Shown here: piece after piece, positions 1-7,359 of the stretch | Position numbering within the stretch: position 1 is the first letter of the stretch | Layout: each line of letters starts with the position of its first letter | Assembly: GCF_003065365.1 (NCBI RefSeq) | Contig: NZ_CP023276.1 | Coordinates: 1,860,001-1,924,000, forward strand | Direction: 5' to 3' | DNA from: Polynucleobacter difficilis | GTDB taxonomy: Bacteria; Pseudomonadota; Gammaproteobacteria; Burkholderiales; Burkholderiaceae | DNA: 64,000 nucleotides | Made by a program: the position numbers and the translations under genes | Notes under the pieces: generated by a model | What the model was told of the DNA's origin: nothing | Database searches by the model: none | Seen by the model: only the letters and a program-made list of their open reading frames with translations

Positions 1-880
1 AGACCATCGAGCTGTAACCGAACAAGGTCTTTCTAGAGAACGCAGGAATCACTTCACTAATAATTCCGAACGCTGGAAGAATCATGATGTAAACCTCTGG
101 GTGACCAAAGAACCAGAAAATATGCTGGTACATCACAGGGTCACCACCGCCAACAGCGGAGAAGAAAGAGGTGCCAAAGTGGCGATCGGTTAGAACCATC
201 GTAATCGCGCCCGCCAATACCGGCATTACTGCGATTAACAAGTAAGCTGTGATCAACCATGTCCATGCAAACATAGGCATCTTCATTAGTGTCATGCCAG
301 GTGCACGCATGTTCAAGATGGTCACGATGATGTTAATCGAGCCCATGATGGAAGAAGCGCCGAGCAAGTGAAGGGCGAAAATCGCCATGTCCATGCCGGG
401 ACCCATCTGCAAGGTCAGCGGGGCATACATTGTCCAACCACCGGATGGTGCTCCGCCTGGCGCTAGGAATGAACCAAACAACAAGATCGCTGCGACGGGC
501 AAAATCCAAAAACTAAAGTTATTCATCCGCGCAAAGGCCATGTCAGATGCACCAATCTGCAACGGGATCATCCAGTTTGCAAAACCAACAAAGGCCGGCA
601 TGATCGCACCGAACACCATCACCAGGCCATGCATCGTTGTTAACTGATTAAAGAACTCGGGGCGCAGGTATTGCAAGCCAGGCTGAAACAACTCCAAGCG
701 AATACCAAGGGCCATAACACCACCAGCCAGCAAACTGACAAAGGAAAAGATGAGGTACATCGTTCCAATGTCTTTGTGATTGGTTGCAAACAACCACCGA
801 CGCCATCCATGTGGCATGTCATGCGCATGGTCATGCGCGTGATCGTGTGCTGAATCGTGGGTAGTAGAGACTGTGCTCAT
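1..880 (-). CDS. ctaD: cytochrome c oxidase subunit I, C-terminus cut off by the window edge
   Basis: This is the catalytic heme-copper subunit of an aa3-type oxidase, which reduces O2 in the inner membrane. I translated 293 residues from the ATG at 880. They include TMHGLVMVFG around the heme-a histidine and the HPEVY motif holding the CuB histidine and cross-linked tyrosine. The reading frame is open at base 1, so roughly the last 45% lies outside the window. A GGAG six bases before the ATG supports the start. The N-terminus is rich in His and Asp (HDHAHDHAHD), which is unusual but fits a poorly conserved cytoplasmic tail. It follows ctaC with a 33-bp gap and is probably cotranscribed with it. 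Confidence 0.97.
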   Translation of the reverse strand, partial: MSTVSTTHDSAHDHAHDHAHDMPHGWRRWLFATNHKDIGTMYLIFSFVSLLAGGVMALGIRLELFQPGLQYLRPEFFNQLTTMHGLVMVFGAIMPAFVGFANWMIPLQIGASDMAFARMNNFSFWILPVAAILLFGSFLAPGGAPSGGWTMYAPLTLQMGPGMDMAIFALHLLGASSIMGSINIIVTILNMRAPGMTLMKMPMFAWTWLITAYLLIAVMPVLAGAITMVLTDRHFGTSFFSAVGGGDPVMYQHIFWFFGHPEVYIMILPAFGIISEVIPAFSRKTLFGYSSMV

Positions 881-913
881 GAGTTGCTCCGAGATGGTTT
901 TTTAATTAAGTTG

Positions 914-2068
914 TTATTTAGTCCGTGCTGCCATGAGGTCAGGTGTTTGATAAACATCACCTGTTTTATTGCCCCACGCATTCCGTGTATAGGTAATCAC
1001 TGCTGCAATGTCGCCGTCTGAAATCACGCCGCCCCATTTCGGCATAGCGCCTTTACCGTTCAGCATGATCTGGAAGTTGGCCTCTTTAGGTCCTAAGACA
1101 ACCTTGCTGCCATCCAAAGCAGGGAATGAACCAGCGCCCTTACCGTTTGGTTGATGGCATGCTGCGCAGTTGGCTGCATATACTTTTGCGCCCCGATCCA
1201 TTTGCTCAGCCAAGGTATAGACCTTGCTTGGATCATCTGCCAATGCGGCCATTTCTTTTTTCTTGGCCTCTACCCATTTGGTGTAATCCTCATCGGATAC
1301 AACGCGTACAACGATTGGCATAAAGGCATGTTGGGCGCCGCAGAGCTCTGAGCATTGGCCACGATAGGTGCCAATCTGCTCTGCCTTGAACCAGGTGTCG
1401 CGCACAAATCCAGGAATCGCATCTTGCTTAACGCCAAATGCAGGTACCGCCCACGCATGAATAACGTCGTTGGCTGTGGTAATCATGCGAATCTTTTTAT
1501 TGACTGGCACGACCATTTCGTTATCAACTTCCATCAAATACGTGTTTGATTTGGGTGCTAGGTTATTAATGGACTCACGTGATGTCGATAGGGTGGATAA
1601 AAAGCTGATGCCTTCGCCCTCACCCTTGATGTAGTCGTATCCCCATTTCCACTGATAGCCAGTAGTCTTAATAGTGATGTCTGCATTGGTCGTGTCTTTC
1701 ATAGCCACCACGGTTTTGGTCGCTGGCAACGCCATACCAATAACGATCAAGAGAGGTATGACTGTCCAGATTACTTCTACTGTGGTGCTTTCATGAAAGG
1801 AGGCTGACTTAGCGCCCTTCGATTTGCGGTGTTTGAAAATGGAATAGAACATCACCCCGAACACACCTATGAAAATCACCGTACAAATAACAAGCATCAT
1901 CCAATGCAGCCAATGGATTTCGGCCATGATTTTGGTTGCTGCAGCGGGGAAATTGAGTTGATTTACTGCGGGTCCGCCTGGCATATCTTGATTCGCAAAT
2001 ACCGTTCCGGTACTAATTGAGGCAAGGGTTAAGAGCAGTGCTCTCACGGCTTTTCCAAGTAAATTCAT
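914..2068 (-). CDS. ctaC: cytochrome c oxidase subunit II with fused cytochrome c domain
   Basis: Subunit II accepts electrons from cytochrome c through its CuA centre. The 384-residue protein has an N-terminal signal or membrane segment (VRALLLTLASISTG), two transmembrane helices, and a cupredoxin domain with the CuA ligands in RGQCSELCGAQH near residues 235-245. A C-terminal c-type cytochrome domain follows, with the heme site CAACH near residue 299. The fused heme domain makes this a caa3-like subunit, as in many Burkholderiales. An in-frame ATG lies 48 bases further upstream at 2116. I chose 2068 because the signal segment starts there and AGAGATAAAG precedes it. It is the first gene of the oxidase operon in the window. 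Confidence 0.95.
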   Translation of the reverse strand: MNLLGKAVRALLLTLASISTGTVFANQDMPGGPAVNQLNFPAAATKIMAEIHWLHWMMLVICTVIFIGVFGVMFYSIFKHRKSKGAKSASFHESTTVEVIWTVIPLLIVIGMALPATKTVVAMKDTTNADITIKTTGYQWKWGYDYIKGEGEGISFLSTLSTSRESINNLAPKSNTYLMEVDNEMVVPVNKKIRMITTANDVIHAWAVPAFGVKQDAIPGFVRDTWFKAEQIGTYRGQCSELCGAQHAFMPIVVRVVSDEDYTKWVEAKKKEMAALADDPSKVYTLAEQMDRGAKVYAANCAACHQPNGKGAGSFPALDGSKVVLGPKEANFQIMLNGKGAMPKWGGVISDGDIAAVITYTRNAWGNKTGDVYQTPDLMAARTK

Positions 2069-2157
2069 CTTTATCTCTATTAATAATCGTAATTTTTTAA
2101 ATGCATCACCACGCATAAATAAGGCAAAAGCAAGCTGGCTTTACATATTGATGCGTA

Positions 2158-2186
2158 ATTATAGGGTTTCTTATCTTAATCAACAA
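2158..2186 (-). promoter_or_regulatory. putative vegetative promoter of the oxidase operon
   Basis: Reading leftward there is a perfect TATAAT (2158-2163). A TTGTTG (2181-2186) lies upstream of it with a 17-bp spacer. Transcription would start near 2151, giving a leader of about 80 bases before ctaC. The -35 box matches the consensus at only three positions, so the call rests mainly on the -10 box and its location. A second TATAAT lies at 2253-2258, just beyond the end of the neighbouring gene. Confidence 0.4.
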
Positions 2187-2262
2187 TCCAATTGCGCGCT
2201 TAGAGGAAATCAATGGTGGCATTAGTTAATACTAAAGTAAGTACTCACTCTTATTATAGATC

Positions 2263-3060
2263 TCACCCATTCTTACGTTTAATTTGATCGGGTGAAATAA
2301 AGGCTAAGGTGTCCTTTGCTTCTGACAGGTGTTTACCCACCACCCAAGCATGCCCATACACCACCTCAAGCGTCATTTTTTGCGGTAATTTAGCGGTTTT
2401 GTCTGCGGCAATTGCCTGCGCCTGCTGCGCTGAGAGAAGCCCAAGAGCATGGGCATCCTGAAGATAAAGCGCATCGGATTCGTATTCCAGATAGAGGTAT
2501 TCCATGTCCATTACCGGATCGGAGAATCGGCTTTCCACCAGCGCATCCCCCAAATCGTGCATATCCCATGCTCCAGGCAGAGCTGCCAATGAAGATCCAT
2601 CCATGGCATCGCATCGCATTGCACGCAACTCCTTACCGGTATCGGGGCCAAGGTAACTGAAGGAAAATAGGCCACCCTCGCGCAAGACCCGCCACGCCTC
2701 CTGAACGACCCATTTAGGCTGATCCAACGAATGGATCCATAAATTACTAAACACCATGTCTTGTGATTGACCCGCAAGAGCAAGCTTGCCCTCACGCATG
2801 GTTGGAAAGCGCGATAGGCCGTTGGTAATAAAGCCGCAGGTTCGAGCTAACTTCATTTTTGTTATATCAGCCCAACTGAGACCCAACTCCGGAATGCTTG
2901 AGAGCGCCGCTTTTGGAAATCGTTTGGCCAAGCGATTTGCGTGTACTCCAGGCGCGTCCGGAATGATCAATAGTGAGCGCGGCTGATGTTTGAGCAGCTC
3001 GAGTTTTTGCATCATGCGCAAGGCAATATCGTCTTTAAGCCATCTTAATGATCGGGTCAT
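2263..3060 (-). CDS. BioC-like SAM-dependent methyltransferase with a degenerate SAM motif
   Basis: BioC methylates malonyl-ACP to start the pimelate moiety of biotin. The 265-residue protein has the BioC-like block FSYLGPDTGKELR around residue 135 and the WVVQEAWRVLREGG segment of class I methyltransferases. The glycine-rich SAM motif I, normally DxGxGxG, is replaced by LLIIPDAPG near residues 30-38. The fold is therefore supported but methyltransferase activity is not assured. No other biotin synthesis gene is nearby; birA is 20 kb away. It is divergent from comF, with 23 bp between the start codons. A TATACT lies exactly six bases before the ATG and there is no Shine-Dalgarno sequence. Confidence 0.7.
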   Translation of the reverse strand: MTRSLRWLKDDIALRMMQKLELLKHQPRSLLIIPDAPGVHANRLAKRFPKAALSSIPELGLSWADITKMKLARTCGFITNGLSRFPTMREGKLALAGQSQDMVFSNLWIHSLDQPKWVVQEAWRVLREGGLFSFSYLGPDTGKELRAMRCDAMDGSSLAALPGAWDMHDLGDALVESRFSDPVMDMEYLYLEYESDALYLQDAHALGLLSAQQAQAIAADKTAKLPQKMTLEVVYGHAWVVGKHLSEAKDTLAFISPDQIKRKNG

Positions 3061-3066
3061 GTGCTC

Positions 3067-3072
3067 AGTATA
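3067..3072 (-). promoter_or_regulatory. -10 box six bases before the BioC-like ATG (leaderless type)
   Basis: TATACT matches TATAAT at five of six positions and is separated from the ATG at 3060 by GAGCAC. Transcription would begin at or next to the start codon. The core is the palindrome AGTATACT, so the same bases also read TATACT on the other strand (3069-3074), nine bases before the comF ATG. One element may serve both directions. Confidence 0.4.
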
Positions 3073-3083
3073 CTCAGCGCCCC

Positions 3084-3848
3084 ATGCATTTTTTACACAC
3101 CCTCTTTACGCATTTATTACCCACCGCATGCATCGTGTGCACCCGTCATCAAACGGAAATGTTGTGCCATGCTTGCTTCGCGTTTTTAGAAAACCAATCG
3201 CTCTTTCATTACCCCTGCTGCATCCGCTGCGGGGTTGATCTTGATGATTACAACACTGAAGAAGGCCAATGCAAAGCCTGCCTATTGCATGCTCCGGCAT
3301 TTGATCGAACGCATTGCCTTGATCGCTACGATGGCGTCTTGCAGAATGCAATGCATCAGCTCAAATACCAACGGCGACTGGCCATTGCCGATGCCCTTGC
3401 CTTTGCCTGGAACCGTTTGGCACTACCGCACCTGAATACCTCGGAAGCAGCAGTGTTATTACCTGTGCCGCTCAGCACACAAAAACTCAATCACCGTGGC
3501 TTCAACCAATCTTGGGAAATAGCCAGGCGCATTCGATTACCACCTTCATTTCAGCTGATTGCCAATGCCTTGCATCGACACCACTCGGACGCAAATCAAG
3601 TGGAGCACAATCGCCTCGATCGACAGACTGCATTACGTCATGCGTTTTACATTCATCCAGAGGCGATCCAGAAAATACACAATAAATCGATCGTCGTATT
3701 TGACGATGTCATGACCACCGGCTCAACCTTGCAGGAGATCGCTACCCTGCTGAAGGATAATGGGGCACGTTCCGTGGTGAATTGGGTTGTATTGCGCACC
3801 TTAAGGCCCCAAACACGGATTCATTCTAAGGATCTAAGCGATGTTTAA
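3084..3848 (+). CDS. comF: ComF family phosphoribosyltransferase-like protein
   Basis: ComF/GntX proteins help internalise transforming DNA in competent bacteria, although their chemistry is unsettled. The 254-residue product has an N-terminal zinc-finger region (CIVC, CHAC, CIRC and CKAC pairs within the first 85 residues). A type I phosphoribosyltransferase domain follows, with the PRPP loop VVFDDVMTTGSTL near residue 215. An in-frame ATG at 3048 lies inside the divergent neighbour, so I prefer 3084. It overlaps trmL by eight bases, suggesting translational coupling. Confidence 0.9.
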   Translation: MHFLHTLFTHLLPTACIVCTRHQTEMLCHACFAFLENQSLFHYPCCIRCGVDLDDYNTEEGQCKACLLHAPAFDRTHCLDRYDGVLQNAMHQLKYQRRLAIADALAFAWNRLALPHLNTSEAAVLLPVPLSTQKLNHRGFNQSWEIARRIRLPPSFQLIANALHRHHSDANQVEHNRLDRQTALRHAFYIHPEAIQKIHNKSIVVFDDVMTTGSTLQEIATLLKDNGARSVVNWVVLRTLRPQTRIHSKDLSDV

Positions 3849-4311
3849 TGTTGTTTTGTTCGAGCCTGAAATTCCGCCCAACACGGGCAATATCATTCGC
3901 TTGTGCGCCAACACTGGGGCAACGTTACATCTGATCGAGCCCTTGGGCTTTCCGCTGGAAGATACCAAATTGCGCAGGGCTGGCCTTGACTATCATGAAT
4001 TCGCCAACCTCCTGGTCTATAAAAACTGGGCTGACTTTTTAGACAAAACCAAGCCCGATCCAAAGCACTTATTTGCACTCACCACCAAAGGTAAGGCTAG
4101 CTTTGCTGAGGCGCGCTTTACTGCAAACGACTATTTTGTTTTTGGTTCCGAAACCAAAGGGATCAGTGATGAAGTACGCAATGCCATCCCCGAGCAAAAC
4201 CGAGTACGACTACCCATGCAGGAAAATAGTCGTAGCCTCAATTTATCGAACAGCGTCGCTATCTTGGTATATGAGGCCTGGCGACAAAATGGCTTTGCGG
4301 GCGGGGCCTAA
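3841..4311 (+). CDS. trmL: tRNA (cytidine/uridine-34-2'-O)-methyltransferase TrmL
   Basis: TrmL methylates the wobble ribose of tRNA-Leu isoacceptors using SAM. The 156-residue protein has the size and motifs of this short SPOUT family: FEPEIPPNTGNIIRLCANTG at the N-terminus, FGSETKGI in the middle and LNLSNSVAILVYEAWRQ at the C-terminus forming the knotted SAM pocket. It overlaps comF by eight bases and ends nine bases before the convergent gpsA stop, with no terminator hairpin visible between them. Confidence 0.95.
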   Translation: MFNVVLFEPEIPPNTGNIIRLCANTGATLHLIEPLGFPLEDTKLRRAGLDYHEFANLLVYKNWADFLDKTKPDPKHLFALTTKGKASFAEARFTANDYFVFGSETKGISDEVRNAIPEQNRVRLPMQENSRSLNLSNSVAILVYEAWRQNGFAGGA

Positions 4312-4320
4312 AAACCGAAT

Positions 4321-5343
4321 TCAATGTTCTGGTTTTGGCTCGCGGCCCATTAATTTTTGCACTGCCTGCTGCGCCGTAATTTGACCGGAAAGAACGTCGC
4401 ACATATTGCTGGTAATCGGCATATCCACATTGAGGCGCTTTGCTAAATCAGCAACTGCAGCTGCACACAAAACACCCTCCGCGACATGACCTAAATTACT
4501 CAACACGTTTTGTAGCGATTGTCCCGCAGCCAGCAATAGTCCAACGCGACGATTGCGCGATAAATCACCCGTTGCGGTCAAAATCAGATCTCCTACACCC
4601 GTCAAGCCCATGCAGGTCTCAGGCTTTCCGCCAGCAGCTTTTACCAGCCGCATCATTTCTGCAAGGCCGCGAGTTAATACTGCAGCGCGTGCATTAAGAC
4701 CCAAGCCAAGACCATCACCGATACCAGCTGCAATTGCCATAATGTTTTTTACGGCGCCGCCAAGCTCTACGCCAATCAAATCATCGCTGGCATAAATGCG
4801 CATATTGCCATGATGAAAAGCGGCCTGAACTGCTTGACACAATGCGGTTGATTTGCTGGCTACGGTTAAAGCACATGGCAGGCCACGCGCAACCTCATTG
4901 GCAAAGCTAGGGCCTGAAACAACACCCACCGCATGGGCAATGCCACGACTGTATTTGGCTAACTCCCGCTCAACCACTTGATGTGGCAGAAGCGCCGTAA
5001 TCGGCTCTAAGCCTTTACACAGCCACACGATATTCAAGGGGTGCGCTGCTTGCTGCAAAACGCAAGCAATCGTTTCAGATAAGCCGGACATTGGCGTCGC
5101 AATCACAAGCAAATCACTTGGGCGCAAGAGCGCTAAAGTACGCTTTAAATCAGAGTCCACCTGCAACGCAGTTGGCAAAGCAATATCAGGAAGGTAACGC
5201 TGATTCTGATGCTCCGCCTGCATTACTTTTGCTTGCTCAGCACTGCGGGCCCAAAGCCTGACTGAGCCTGGTGGCAAATGCTGTGCCGCTTGGGCGGCCA
5301 TGGCAGTGCCCCATGCGCCGGCCCCGAGTAGTGTCACATTCAT
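4321..5343 (-). CDS. gpsA: glycerol-3-phosphate dehydrogenase [NAD(P)+]
   Basis: GpsA reduces dihydroxyacetone phosphate to sn-glycerol-3-phosphate for phospholipid synthesis in the cytoplasm. The 340-residue protein starts with the Rossmann motif VTLLGAGAWGTAMA. It contains GVVSGPSFANEVARG, the catalytic lysine region GAVKNIMAIAAGIGDGLGLG, and TGVGDLILTATGDLSRNRRVG. Length and motifs are normal. It closes the yibN-grxC-secB-gpsA series, the same order as in enterobacteria, 21 bp after secB. Confidence 0.97.
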   Translation of the reverse strand: MNVTLLGAGAWGTAMAAQAAQHLPPGSVRLWARSAEQAKVMQAEHQNQRYLPDIALPTALQVDSDLKRTLALLRPSDLLVIATPMSGLSETIACVLQQAAHPLNIVWLCKGLEPITALLPHQVVERELAKYSRGIAHAVGVVSGPSFANEVARGLPCALTVASKSTALCQAVQAAFHHGNMRIYASDDLIGVELGGAVKNIMAIAAGIGDGLGLGLNARAAVLTRGLAEMMRLVKAAGGKPETCMGLTGVGDLILTATGDLSRNRRVGLLLAAGQSLQNVLSNLGHVAEGVLCAAAVADLAKRLNVDMPITSNMCDVLSGQITAQQAVQKLMGREPKPEH

Positions 5344-5364
5344 AGTGAGTGACTTGCCCTGGGT

Positions 5365-5889
5365 TTAGTTGGGCAAAATAATTTTGCTTTCCTGAGCTGC
5401 TTCCTTGCCATCGCTTCCAACAGAGCCTTGAGCTTGCAATAAGCGCTGCTGATATAGGCTGTGGAAATTAATTTCATTCAGGTGAATCGGCTGAAAGCCA
5501 GCGCGACTCACAATGTCGGCCACATTGGAACGCAAATAGGGGAACAAAATGGTGGGGCAAGTTACGCCGAGCATGGGATCAACCTGTTCCGGTGGAATAA
5601 GAACAAAGTGAAAAATACCAGCTTGCTTTGCTTCAACCAAAAACAGAACCTTGCCATCGACGCGTGCAGTCAAGGTTGCAATCAAGGCCACCTCAAAAAT
5701 ACCTTCAGCCAATGGGTCAACGGCGATATCAATTTCCATCTGAATCTGCGGCTCTTCTTGCACCAGCAAAATAGCAGGGGCATTAGGCTGCTCAAGCGAT
5801 AGATCCTTCAGGTAAATCCGTTGAATATTGAAGCTCGGTTCTACTGCTTCGCCGGCTCCGTCTTTTGGGGATGCTGTTTGCTCGCTCAT
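5365..5889 (-). CDS. secB: protein-export chaperone SecB
   Basis: SecB is a tetrameric cytoplasmic chaperone that keeps preproteins unfolded and hands them to SecA. The 174 residues carry the family core FNIQRIYLKDLSLEQPNAP, PTILFPYLRSNVADIVSRAGF and IHLNEINFHSLY. Short, poorly conserved N- and C-terminal tails account for the length being slightly above the usual 150-160. It sits between grxC and gpsA in a tight minus-strand operon. Confidence 0.97.
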   Translation of the reverse strand: MSEQTASPKDGAGEAVEPSFNIQRIYLKDLSLEQPNAPAILLVQEEPQIQMEIDIAVDPLAEGIFEVALIATLTARVDGKVLFLVEAKQAGIFHFVLIPPEQVDPMLGVTCPTILFPYLRSNVADIVSRAGFQPIHLNEINFHSLYQQRLLQAQGSVGSDGKEAAQESKIILPN

Positions 5890-5911
5890 ACAGAACTTTC
5901 TCGTTAAAAAA

Positions 5912-6175
5912 TTAGATTGGGTCAGCTAATAAAGCATCCAACTTACCTGCGCGATCAAGCGCAGCCAAGTCGTCATAGCCGCCAACGTGATGATCACCAA
6001 TGTAAATTTGTGGCACGGTACGGCGTCCAGTTCGGGCCATCATGGTCTCACGCTGCGCGGGCTCGAGGTCAATCAGAATTTTTTCTAATTGCGCCACTCC
6101 TTTTTTTTGCAATAGCTTTTCAGCCATTACGCAGTAAGGGCAAACGCGGGTGCTGTACATGAGAACGGAGGGCAT
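5912..6175 (-). CDS. grxC: glutaredoxin 3
   Basis: This small glutathione-dependent disulfide reductase has 87 residues. The dithiol active site CPYC is at residues 12-15, followed by the TVPQIYIGDHHVGGYDDL block that binds glutathione. A GTG codon lies directly before the chosen ATG, so the start could be three bases further out at 6178. It begins three bases after the yibN stop. The gshA and gshB genes that supply its cofactor are 6 kb away in the same window. Confidence 0.96.
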   Translation of the reverse strand: MPSVLMYSTRVCPYCVMAEKLLQKKGVAQLEKILIDLEPAQRETMMARTGRRTVPQIYIGDHHVGGYDDLAALDRAGKLDALLADPI

Positions 6176-6178
6176 CAC

Positions 6179-6595
6179 TTAGCCTTTAGCCAATGGTAGT
6201 CCAGCCGTAGTCCACGCCTGCATGCCGCCATCGAGGTTTTTCACCTCTGCAAATCCAGCCGACTGCAGCGCTTTAATCGGGCCACGTGAGGCCACATTGC
6301 TTTGGCAAACCACAATCACGGGTAACTTACGATCCAGTTTGAGCTTATCGATACCAGAGGCAATTTGATCCTCTGCAATGCGCTTTGCATTGGGCAAGTG
6401 CCCAGCCTGAAAATCAGCTTCTGGGCGAACATCTACAATTTGCGCCTTTTTCCGATTGATCCACGTGGTGGCTTCGGTTGGCGAAAGTCCGCCCCCCATA
6501 ATTAGCGTTGATAATGTAGGCAGAAATAGCGCTACGCCTGTAACCAATACGAGCGCAATAAGCGCCATATTTTCGATTTGCATTAAAAAGTTCAT
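6179..6595 (-). CDS. yibN: membrane-anchored rhodanese-like protein, YibN type
   Basis: The 138-residue protein has one N-terminal transmembrane segment (MALIALVLVTGVALFLPTLS). A single rhodanese domain follows, with the presumed active cysteine in VVCQSNVASRG near residue 96. The loop CQSNVASR lacks the classic CxxGxR spacing, so sulfurtransferase activity is uncertain. Place and order ahead of grxC-secB match enterobacterial yibN. A longer open frame exists upstream, but it runs into the divergent gpmA coding region. The ATG at 6595 follows TATAAT by exactly six bases; an ATG at 6583 is an alternative with AAGGA 11 bases upstream. Confidence 0.85.
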   Translation of the reverse strand: MNFLMQIENMALIALVLVTGVALFLPTLSTLIMGGGLSPTEATTWINRKKAQIVDVRPEADFQAGHLPNAKRIAEDQIASGIDKLKLDRKLPVIVVCQSNVASRGPIKALQSAGFAEVKNLDGGMQAWTTAGLPLAKG

Positions 6596-6601
6596 CCTTA
6601 G

Positions 6602-6611
6602 ATTATAGAAT
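6602..6611. promoter_or_regulatory. overlapping divergent -10 boxes of yibN and gpmA
   Basis: TATAAT (6602-6607, minus) lies six bases before the yibN ATG. TAGAAT (6606-6611, plus) lies six bases before the gpmA ATG. The boxes share two bases, and only 22 bp separate the start codons. For gpmA a TTAAAA at 6583-6588 gives a 17-bp spacer, which places its -35 inside yibN. I see no good -35 for yibN. Neither gene has a convincing Shine-Dalgarno sequence at this start. Confidence 0.5.
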
Positions 6612-6617
6612 GGCTCT

Positions 6618-7307
6618 ATGAAACAACTTGTCCTTATCCGCCATGGTGAATCTGCCTGGAACCTTGAAAACCGCTTCACTGGCTGGGCCGATGTCGATTT
6701 AACCCAAAAAGGCATCGATCAGGCCATCGCAGCAGGCAAAAGCCTGAAAAAAGCGGGCTATGAGTTTGATATTGCATATACCTCCGTTTTGCGCCGCGCC
6801 ATCCGTACGCTTTGGTACATTCAAGATGAAATGAACTTGATGTGGATTCCAGTGGTGCACAGTTGGCGCCTAAATGAGCGGCATTACGGCGCCCTGACTG
6901 GCCTCAATAAGGCCGAAACCGCAGCTAAATACGGCGATGAGCAGGTGCATATTTGGCGTCGCTCCTTTGACATTCGCCCTCCCTTACTAGACCTGAACGA
7001 TGAGCGCAACAGCCACGGCGATCGCCGCTATACCAAGCTAGAGCAGGGTGATATTCCCTTGGGTGAGTGCCTGAAAGATACGATTGATCGGGTTATGCCC
7101 CTGTGGAACGAATCGATCGCACCTGCACTCAAGCTGGGCAAACGGGTTGTTTTGGTTGCCCACGGCAATAGCATCCGCTCGCTGATTAAATTCTTGGATG
7201 GAACCTCTGAAACCGACATCATGGAGGTCAATGTGCCCAACGGCAAACCCCTCGTCTATGAATTGGATGATGATTTGAAGCCGAAACAGCATTTTTACCT
7301 AGACTAG
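6618..7307 (+). CDS. gpmA: 2,3-bisphosphoglycerate-dependent phosphoglycerate mutase
   Basis: GpmA interconverts 3- and 2-phosphoglycerate in glycolysis and gluconeogenesis through a phosphohistidine. The 229 residues start with LVLIRHGESAWN, which carries the phospho-accepting histidine. They contain RLNERHYGALTGLNKAETA and end with VLVAHGNSIRSLIKFLDG, which carries the second histidine. Length is typical. It heads the gpmA-ctpA-moeB series and is divergent from yibN. Confidence 0.97.
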   Translation: MKQLVLIRHGESAWNLENRFTGWADVDLTQKGIDQAIAAGKSLKKAGYEFDIAYTSVLRRAIRTLWYIQDEMNLMWIPVVHSWRLNERHYGALTGLNKAETAAKYGDEQVHIWRRSFDIRPPLLDLNDERNSHGDRRYTKLEQGDIPLGECLKDTIDRVMPLWNESIAPALKLGKRVVLVAHGNSIRSLIKFLDGTSETDIMEVNVPNGKPLVYELDDDLKPKQHFYLD

Positions 7308-7359
7308 AGCAAAATAGGCGACATACTTAATCCAGTACCAAAAACACCCTATCGCCCAC

